A stretch of 64,000 nucleotides of DNA from Calonectria ilicicola. Taxonomy: Eukaryota > Ascomycota > Sordariomycetes > Hypocreales > Nectriaceae. Each line of letters starts with the position of its first letter. Positions within the stretch are counted from its first letter, which is position 1. A program made the position numbers and the translations under genes. The notes below the pieces were generated by a model, which saw nothing but the letters and a program-made list of their open reading frames with translations, made no database searches and was not told the origin of the DNA. Below are positions 55,636-64,000 of this stretch, in pieces. The stretch is from the NCBI GenBank assembly GCA_020809705.1, contig CP085830.1, positions 4,650,001-4,714,000 of the forward strand, in the 5' to 3' direction.

Positions 55636-58600
55636 GTATGGTGAACGGTAAAAAAGACTTCTAACGACTTACCTATATAGAGCCCGACGCTACTAAATAA
55701 AAAACAGGCCCAGCTCAGATTCCTCAGCCGCTTCTGCAACCCTATACGGGCAAGTTTCGTGTTCTATGCAGCAGCCCAACCCATGCGTCGTTCACGCCAA
55801 CATCGCCCTCGTTCAATGCCGTGGTGCGGCTTACTTGGACCATCTCCACGGTGGCTTGGCCCCGGTGTGTGCCCGCTGGTCTTTGGTCAGCCCTTCGGCC
55901 GCTCAGCAGCGAGCACCCTCCCCTCCTCCTACCTCGGCTCTAAGCCTACCAGGTAACTACGTAAGTACCACTACTATGTACCGGAGCCGGCGGCGGCGCT
56001 GCTCCTCCTCCTCCTCCTGCTGCTGCTGCTGCTGCTGCTGGGTGTTGGTTGGCGTTGTTGGTGGTGGTGCTGCTAGTTTCTGCTGCCAGCATGGCATGAC
56101 ATAGCCCATGGGCTTTTTTTCGCCGGTCGCGCGCGCCCCTCACTCACTCACTCGAATCAAAGATGACCTGCGTCGCATTGCCGTGCTTACTAGTCGAGCG
56201 CTGGTAATCAACAAATTTGGTCATGGCTATGTACGTCTGTCTATCTCAAGTGTGGCCGCCTGCATTTGATGCGACTTTTTGCTAGCGGCTTCGATAGTAC
56301 CATGGGCGGCCTTGAGGCGCGTCAGATACGTCCCGATGGCTGTCGTGGGAATACACACACGCACACACACACAAGAGAAGGCCTGGTTGTACCAATAAGT
56401 AGCAATTGCGTGCCAGCAACTTGGAATAAGCTGCTGCGGCGGTGGCAGATCCTTTTCCCTTTTGATACCTATTATTAGCCGATCAGACACGTTCTGCTAT
56501 CAGCGCCCTGATACCCTGAACCATGCTGGGGGGACCGACTTGATTACGTTGGATTTTGCGGGAGCGACGGCAGGGAGTGATCGGCACTTTGCAGTTGGAT
56601 CGTCAGAGCCAATTCATCTTTTGCGATATGAATACGAAATCCACCCCGGCCTGTGTGTGGTCGAGTTGCATGGGACGGGCCGCTTAAAATGTGGATGGTT
56701 GTGAATGGATATGGGCCCAGAGTGGCCCAGACGGGCGCTATCAATCAGGCAAGATTGTCGGGTTGTAGAATCGATTCTTCAAGCTGCAATGGCCGCATGC
56801 AATGCGCACACCACTCCCGGCAGCAGACCGAAGAACTGACTAATGTAGCCGTCATAGCAAGGTGGCCCTTGACTCTCTCTCTGACCTCTGACCTCCGACC
56901 TCCGACGCTGCAGACACACACACACATGGGATGCACCTATGGCACCATGGTGACAGTGGCGAACAGGAACGACGTTAAAACATACGACTTGGCGTAGCAT
57001 TTTTGAGTGCCTCGCTAAGTAATAAACCTCGTGGAAATCTTCCGGACGCTCCATCTGGGGCTCCATCTGGGCTCCATCTTGGCCATTCTTGGCCCATCTT
57101 GCAGCCCTCTCGCAGCCCCCTCTCATGGCCCTACTAGGCAATGCCGCTGGTGGGTGCCGAGATTGCCGAGTATAGCGGCCTGTCTCTTGGCCCGCATAGG
57201 GCAATCCGCAGGCGTGCACCGTCGCTTGGCTCGTATCCCGATTGGCCCGCATGCTAACTAGAGGCACGGCATCTGGTTTTGCTAGCTGGCAGATGAAGCT
57301 AGACTCTCCACGGAGAAGCGAGAATCGAGGCTGGCTAAGCTTGGGCGAGAGGGTGGTCACCATTGCCAATCGAGGAAATCCCTGCTGCAAGGGCACCACA
57401 GCTGGGGGATTGCACGATAAGCCTTGTTTCCCAGATCAAGTTTCGATTTGTTTTAGAAGCCCGACAAGGCTTAAACACCACACCCCCAGTTTTGGCTCCA
57501 GCTGGCGCCTTGCTATCCACACGGCGGCATGCCAGTAGTTAGTTAGTTAGTTGCTGCTGCATCGTGAGCCTGAGCCTGGGGTGGGTGGGAATCGGAAGCC
57601 TCGGATCTGCACATTGGCGCGCGCAATGACGTCGCGCTGGATGATTATGCATCTCACTCTGACTGGTACATACCGTACGTTTTTTTGGGGGGAGTGTGGT
57701 CTGTCTGCTAGACTGGGAGTGTGGACTGAGAGTAGAGAGAGAGAGAGCAAGGGCCAGGGCCAGGGCTAGGGGAACAAGGGGAGAGAAGGCCGGACCATGT
57801 TCGCCTGAACAGATGGATGGACCCACGCTTCCAAACGGTGAACCCGCACACGCATACACACATTCATGTACACACATACATACACACACTCTAGTAATCC
57901 ATCATCCTGAGCGTGGCGTCTCCCGGCCGGGCCATGACAGCCTGCCCTATGGAGCCGCAGCCCAACTGCCATCCCCCCCCATTCCCCATTCTCTTCCCCC
58001 CCTCATCTTTCCAACCTGAAACGGTGCAGCAAATGGCTGTCCGTCCCCGTGGGGCTAGGCTGACAATCTTTCCCCCCGGCTGCAACGTAGCGAAGGCGCT
58101 GCAAGCTTAAACCCCCGAGTGCCATGCCGATAACCAATCGTTGAAGCCCGAGAAGGATCCCCGATAAGAGCTTCAGCCAGACGGCCATCAGCCGAAGACC
58201 CGAGTGAGACAACTCGCAGCCAACACGTTACTAAGAAAACTGCGCCTTGGGGCCTTCAAACCGTCTAGCAACCAAGGCAGTTGGCAACTACTGCACTTCG
58301 TATATGCTCGGAACGGTGATCAAACCCCTGCCCGTTTGTATGAGCGTACCAGAGCCCATAGGTAAGCGGCCGCTGATATTTGCATGCTCGGGTAATAACT
58401 ACTGCCAACTTGCGGTGGCGCAACTCGATTCCCGAGGGAAGCTATCACCACCGCTGCCAGATGTGAGAGCGGCTGAGCTGAACAGTCTACGGCGATGCGA
58501 TGGAGCTATGCTAATTGTATCCATTTTCAGGTTTCCATTTTGAGAAAGATTTGTAGATTAGAAAACACATAAATATCAATAGATCCTTTTTGTCAAACAG

Positions 58601-58762
58601 GGAACATAGACTCAAAGCAGCAGCCTCCTCCAGGATATCTGGTTAATTTCAAACAAGCCTCACTCACTTGCTTCCTCATTCAATCACTCACTTCTCCCCC
58701 AATCAAAAAGAACTAGACCCTTCTCTCCCACCCCCCCCAAAAAAAAAACAATACCCTCCACT
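55636..58762. promoter_or_regulatory. 3.1-kb divergent intergenic region, AflR-like gene to PKS
   Basis: No supportable gene. It holds CTC/TGC triplet runs at about 56004-56041, CA-rich runs at about 56350-56371 and 57848-57888, four TTAG units at about 57536-57551, and pyrimidine/A-rich tracts just before the PKS ATG. Such a length suits complex control of a developmentally regulated PKS. Confidence 0.5.
56004..56041. repeat. CTC/CTG triplet microsatellite
   Basis: Runs of CTC followed by TGC units in the divergent intergenic region. Confidence 0.8.
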
Positions 58763-61700
58763 ATGGCAGACCACTTGACACTGTATGTCTTTGGAGACCA
58801 GACATACGATATTCAGCCTCATCTCAAAGCTCTGCTCCAGAGAAGAGATAACCCAGTTCTAGAAGACTTTCTTGTTAAGGCCTACGATGCCGTCCGTTCT
58901 GAGATTTTCCAGCTTTCCCCCCAGGTCCGGGATGAAATCCCTCGATTCACTTGTTACGATGATTTAGTGCTGTGGAACCAGAGCGGAAAGCGATGCGTTC
59001 CTCTTGACATGGCTGTCACTTGCATCTACCAGCTCGGAGTTTTCATCAGGTATGTCTAGGAGATAGTTGCCCACCCCAAAGACCCACACGATCGGACAAG
59101 GCTAATTGATTCCACAGCCAAGCCGGCACTAGCTATTACAATTCGGGCAAGTCCCAAGCTATCGGTCTCTGCACTGGAGCCCTAGCTGCTGCCGCTGTTG
59201 GCTCTAGTAGCGGGATCCTGGACCTGGTTCCATTCGCCGTGGATGCAGTCACTACTGCCTTCAAGATCGGCTTGCATGTAACCACTGGTGCCCATCGAGT
59301 TGCACCTCTGCATGATTCTGAGCAGAGTTGGTCGATCATTGTTCCCGGATCCTCCTCCTCGGAAGCCGTGGAGAAGTTTTGCGAACAGACGGTGAGTCTC
59401 TCCCTCAAACCTTGGGTCCTCACCCATGTACTGGTACATTCATGCTAATCGATATTTATAGACTCTCCCATTGACCAGCAGGCCCTACATCAGTGCCTAT
59501 GCACCAAACGGTATTACTGTAAGCGGCCCACCGGCTACCATTGCTCAGTTTGTCAGCTCCGAGGCATTCAAAGGCCTGAGACATAAGAGCATCCCTATCT
59601 TTGCCCCGTATCATGCTCCGCACCTCTTCTCTCAGTCTGATGTCAGCGACATCGTCGAGGAGGTGATCCGCACTTCGGCTGCTGGAGCCTCGTTGGCAGA
59701 GGAGAGTGGTTTCACAAAGGGCCTGGAGGCTGCGGTCCAGCACACCCTGCTGCAGCCTATCCGGTGGAGCGCCATCCTTGAGGAACTCCAGGTTTCCATC
59801 GAGAAGGTGGGCCCGCAGTCATTCAGCGTGGTTCCTATTGGTACCACAGCTGACCAGCTCATCTACACTGCCTTGAGGCAGACACCCCTTCGCTCACTGG
59901 TGCCTGCCACACTTACTCAAGGAACACCTTCACTTACCGGAGATGCCACCGCCACTAACCCAAAGAAGCCAAAGCTTGCTATTATTGGCATGTCTGGCCG
60001 ATTTCCCGGGGCCACGGACAACAGTGCCTTCTGGGATCTGCTCTATCAAGGTCTTGATGTCCACAAGCCCGTGCCAGCACTGCACTGGGATGCCCGAACT
60101 CATGTTGATCCCACGGGTACTACCAAGAACACGAGCCAGACGCCTTTCGGTTGCTGGCTTGACGATCCCGCTGTTTTTGATGCCCGATTTTTCAACATTT
60201 CCCCGCGTGAGGCACCCCAGATCGACCCTGCGCAGCGTCTGGCTTTGATGACCGCGTATGAGGCCATCGAGCAGGCCGGTATTGTCCCAGATGCTACCCC
60301 CTCCACCCGACGCGATCGTGTCGGTGTCTTCTATGGTGTCACCAGCAATGACTGGATGGAGACGAACAGTGCTCAGAACATTGACACTTACTTCATCCCC
60401 GGTGGCAACCGGGCCTTTATCCCCGGTCGTATCAACTACTGCTTCAAGTTCAGTGGTCCCAGTTACGCCGTCGATACTGCTTGCTCTTCCAGTCTTGCCG
60501 GTATTCATCTTGCCTGCAACTCCCTGTGGCGAGGAGACATCGATACCGCCATTGCCGGTGGTACCAATGTCCTGACAAACCCCGACTTCACAGCTGGTCT
60601 TGACCGCGGCCACTTCCTGTCGCGCACTGGAAACTGCAAGACCTTTGATGATGGAGCCGATGGTTACTGCCGTGGAGAGGGTATCGGCACGATCATTATG
60701 AAGCGCCTTGATGATGCCATTGCAGACAACGACCCGATCCTGGGAGTGATCTTGGGTGCTTACACCAACCACTCAGCCGAGTCTGAGTCCATCACCAGAC
60801 CCCACGTTGGTGCTCAGCGTGCCATCTTCAAGAAGATTCTCAACCAGGCTGCTGTGGATCCTTACACTGTCAGCTATGTTGAGATGCACGGAACTGGTAC
60901 GCAGGCTGGCGATGCTGGCGAGATGTCCAGTGTCCTCGACACCTTTGCACCTCCCCTGGCTGAGGTCAAGAAGGGTCGATCCAGCGAGGAGGCTCTCTAC
61001 CTCGGCTCAGCAAAGGCAAACATCGGACACGGTGAAGCTGCCTCTGGTATCTCCAGTATCATCAAGGTGCTCCTGATGATGAAGAACAACACGATTGTTC
61101 CCCACTGCGGTATCAAGACCAAGATCAACCGCAAGTTCCCCACTGATCTTGCGGAGCGAAACGTCAACATTGCTCTCAAGCCCATTGATTGGAAGCGAGA
61201 CTCTGCTGATCCCAGACGAGTGTTTGTCAACAACTTCAGCGCTGCCGGTGGTAACACAGCCCTGTTGATCGAGGATGCCCCATTCGAGCGCCCAGCTGCT
61301 GCTGGAGTTGATGTGCGAAGCCAGCACCTCATTGCTTTCTCTGCCAAGACTGCCGTCTCTCTGCAGGGCAACCTCCGCTCTATTCTTGAGTACCTAAAGG
61401 AGAACCCCGATGTCTCTCTGGGCGAGCTTTCCTACACCACGACTGCTCGTCGCATGCACCACCAGCACCGTGTCATGCTTGCTGGCGCGACTGCCGCAGA
61501 CATCTCGACTCAGATCGAGACTGCCATTCGCGACAACCACGGAAAGACTCGACCCAAGAGCGCTCCTCGCATTGTCTTTGCCTTCACTGGCCAAGGTGCT
61601 CAGTACCCCGGAATGGGCAAGGAGCTCTTTGACAACTTCTCCTTCTTCAGCAGTGAGCTGCGCCGCCTAGACCACATTGGCCAGACCCTTGGCTTCCCAT

Positions 61701-64000
61701 CCATGCTTCCTGTGATCCTATCCGAGGAACAGGACATTGGTATCTTTGCTCCTGCTGTTGTCCAGCTTGCTAGCGTCTGCATGCAGATTGCTCTCAGCAA
61801 GCTGTGGGCCTCTTGGAACATTACTCCTTCGGCTGTTGTTGGACACAGCCTGGGCGAGTACGCTGCTCTCAATGTCGCTGGAGTCCTCTCCGATGCGGAC
61901 ACCATCTACCTCGTTGGCAAGCGAGCTCAAATGCTTCAGGAGCAGTGCCAGCGTGACACTCATGCCATGTTGGTTGTCAAGGGATCTGAGGAGGAGATTG
62001 CAGAGGCTCTCAAGGGCCATGAGTACGAGACCGCATGCATCAACTCTCCCATTGAGACTGTCCTTGCTGGCTCCAGCGAGAAGATTGCTGGCCTCAAGGA
62101 AGTCCTCACTGGCTTGGGAATGAAGTCCACTCTCCTCAAGGTTCCCTACGCCTTCCACTCTTCTCAGCTGGACCCCATCCTGTCCGACTTCACCAAGGTC
62201 GCAAGCGGTGCCACATTCTCCAAGCCCCAGATCCCAGTCTTGTGCCCATTGGACGGCACTGTTGTTGAGGCTGAGGGCGTCTTTGGACCTGAGTACCTCG
62301 CCAGCCACTCTCGCCAGCCCGTCAACATGCGCAAGGCTCTCATGACTGCCCAGACCAGCGGTACTATCACTAATCAATCCACCATGCTCGAGATTGGCCC
62401 TCACCCAGCCATTTCTGGCATGGGCCGTGCTGTCCTTGGCCAGCAGGTCACATTCCTTGCCTCTGCTCAGCGTGGACGAGCTGTCTGGAATGTCCTCGGC
62501 AACACCCTCAAGACCCTGTACTGCGCTGGAGCCGACATCACCTGGACAGAGTACCAGCGTGACTTCAAGGTCTCCCACAAGGTCATCCCCCTGCCAGCCT
62601 ACAGCTGGGACCTCAAGGAGTACTGGATGCAGTACGTCAACGACTGGTCCCTCCGCAAGGGTGACCCTCCGCTGGTCATCAACAACGGGCCCAGCCTCGA
62701 GAGCACCACGATCCACAGGGTCGTCGAGCAGAGCGGCGACTCCATGAAGGGCAAGATCATTGTCGAGGCAGACATTGTCCGCAAGGACCTTAGCCCACTT
62801 GTCCAGGGCCATGAGGTTGACGGCATTCCTCTTTGCACTCCATCCGTGTATGCGGATATTGCATTGAGCCTTGGTACCTACCTCCTGAAGCGCTACCAGC
62901 CTAACCAAGAAAACAACCTTGTTGACGTCTCTGACATGACGATCTCCAAGGCTCTCATCCTTCGCGAGGACGCTGACAAGCAACTACTTCAGGCACATGG
63001 TGAAGTTGATTGGTCATCCCAATCCGCACGTGTCATCTTCATGTCTTTCGATGTAAGTGTTCCCCAACACCATTACTAACACAGAGCTAACCAGATACAG
63101 ACCAAGGGCAAGCTTCAAGAGCACGCTCGCTGTATGGTCCGATTCAAGGACAGGAGCCTCCAGCAGAAGCTCCAGTCCGAGTTGGACGATACCAAGAAGA
63201 AGCTTCAGGCTCTCCGCGATGGCATTGCCCCCGGCACCACGGCGCGCTTCAACCGCCCCATGGTGTACCGCGCCATCCGACCTCTCGCACGCTTCCACGA
63301 CGATTACCGCGCGATCGACGAAATCGTCCTCAACAGCAACACGCTCGAGGCCACCAGCCACCTCAGCTTCGGCAGCGTGAAGCGCGGAGGCGATTTCCAT
63401 ACACACCCTGCCATCATCGATTCCCTGACACAGTCTTGCGGTTTCACCATGAACTGCAACGACTACACGGATCTCGATGTGCAGGTGTTCATGAATCACG
63501 GATGGGGATCATTCCAGATGTTTGAGCCCATGGACTTTGACAAGAAGTATGTCACCTACACTCGCATGCACGAGGGCGACGACAAGCTCTGGCATGGTGA
63601 TGTTGTCATCATGGATGGCGACCGAGTCGTGGCATTCTTTGGACAGATTGCGGTTCGTATCTCCAACTCTCAACGCTCTAAACAAGCCATACTGACTTTT
63701 TCTACTAGATCCAAGGTGTTCCCCGCCGAGTCCTCAAGGTCATCCTCTCGCTTGAGGCCGGAAACAAGGGCAAGAAGCAGCAGGCTGCACCACAAAAGGC
63801 CGCTGCACCCAAGGCTGCCGCTACTAAGGAGGCTGCTCAAGCCCCCGCTGCCTCTGTAGGCTCTGATGCATCCAAGCTCAACACAGCACTGGCAATCATT
63901 GCTGATGAGAGTGGCCTTGCCGTGTCCGACTTGACCGACAGCACCATCTTTGCTGATGTTGGTATTGACTCTCTGCTTGGTCTTACCATCTCGGCCCGCT
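58763..64000 (+). CDS. non-reducing polyketide synthase (SAT-KS-MAT-PT-ACP...), cut by the window edge
   Basis: Exons 58763-59049, 59118-59391, 59462-63052, 63101-63652 and 63709 to the edge; 1665 residues seen. Domains in order: SAT with active Cys114 (GLCTGALAA); KS from about residue 358 with Cys528 (DTACSSS) and the VEMHGTGTQAGD and ANIGHGEAAS His motifs; MAT with Ser983 (GHSLGEY); PT with His1304 (QGHEVDGIPLC) and Asp1491 (HPAIIDSLTQ); a Lys/Ala-rich linker; and ACP with Ser1656 (GIDSLLG). It resembles the clade making naphthopyrone/heptaketide precursors of conidial pigment (wA, PKS12, Trichoderma PKS4 group). A second ACP and a thioesterase/cyclase would lie beyond the edge. All visible domains look active. 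Confidence 0.92.

Noticed and set aside
57536..57551. Telomere-like repeat
   Set aside because: TTAG units, not TTAGGG, and only four copies between genes; a plain microsatellite.
59930..60772. 280-codon minus-strand frame opposite the KS domain
   Set aside because: Antisense shadow of an intact KS; Gly/Thr/Val-rich with no motif.
61718..62983. 421-codon minus-strand frame within the PKS
   Set aside because: It lies antisense to conserved MAT/PT codons. Its composition is that of a shadow frame in high-GC-third-position DNA, with no domain.
1..64000. tRNA, rRNA or CRISPR arrays
   Set aside because: Searched by eye for T-loop/A-box words, rRNA-like conserved blocks and evenly spaced direct repeats; none found. 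A covariance-model scan would be decisive.

Overview
The window is genomic DNA of a filamentous ascomycete, most like Sordariomycetes/Hypocreales in style; I cannot fix the genus. Evidence: many genes with short GT-AG introns (42-84 bp), five Zn2Cys6 regulators, a LaeA-like methyltransferase, a fungal NLR, an RTA1 protein and a non-reducing PKS with a SAT domain. I rebuilt the exons by hand from splice signals, reading frame and family motifs. Every rebuilt CDS closes in frame, but no transcript data were available.

Left region (0.7-22.6 kb). After a LaeA-like methyltransferase comes what looks like a quinate/shikimate-to-protocatechuate catabolic locus. It holds a fumarase-superfamily lyase of the 3-carboxy-cis,cis-muconate cycloisomerase/adenylosuccinate lyase type, a divergent Zn2Cys6 activator, a sugar-type MFS transporter, a second Zn2Cys6 regulator, a QutR-like repressor made of inactive dehydroquinase and shikimate dehydrogenase domains, an FAD flavoprotein divergent from a 3-dehydroshikimate dehydratase, and a quinate-permease-like MFS protein. 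Related CGG-N12..14-CCG inverted repeats lie in four of the promoters. Two tandem zinc-knuckle genes interrupt the locus.

Middle region (23-41 kb). This holds a fusion of a fungal STAND-type N-terminal domain with a degenerate Rho GTPase, a small membrane protein, an SRPK-like kinase, an 11-exon NLR (alpha/beta hydrolase - NACHT - C2H2 fingers, 1464 aa), an 11-exon SNF2/Rad5-like ATPase and a DUF1254 gene broken by three C:G-to-T:A changes. A 99-bp hairpin lies in a 2.3-kb gene-free stretch.

Right region (41.5-64 kb). This holds a Zn2Cys6 regulator (with a GC-AG intron) divergent from an RTA1 protein, a GT71 mannosyltransferase, about 4.8 kb without a supportable gene, and then the left part of a polyketide locus: an FSH-type serine hydrolase, an AflR-like regulator and a non-reducing PKS (SAT-KS-MAT-PT-ACP) that runs off the right edge.
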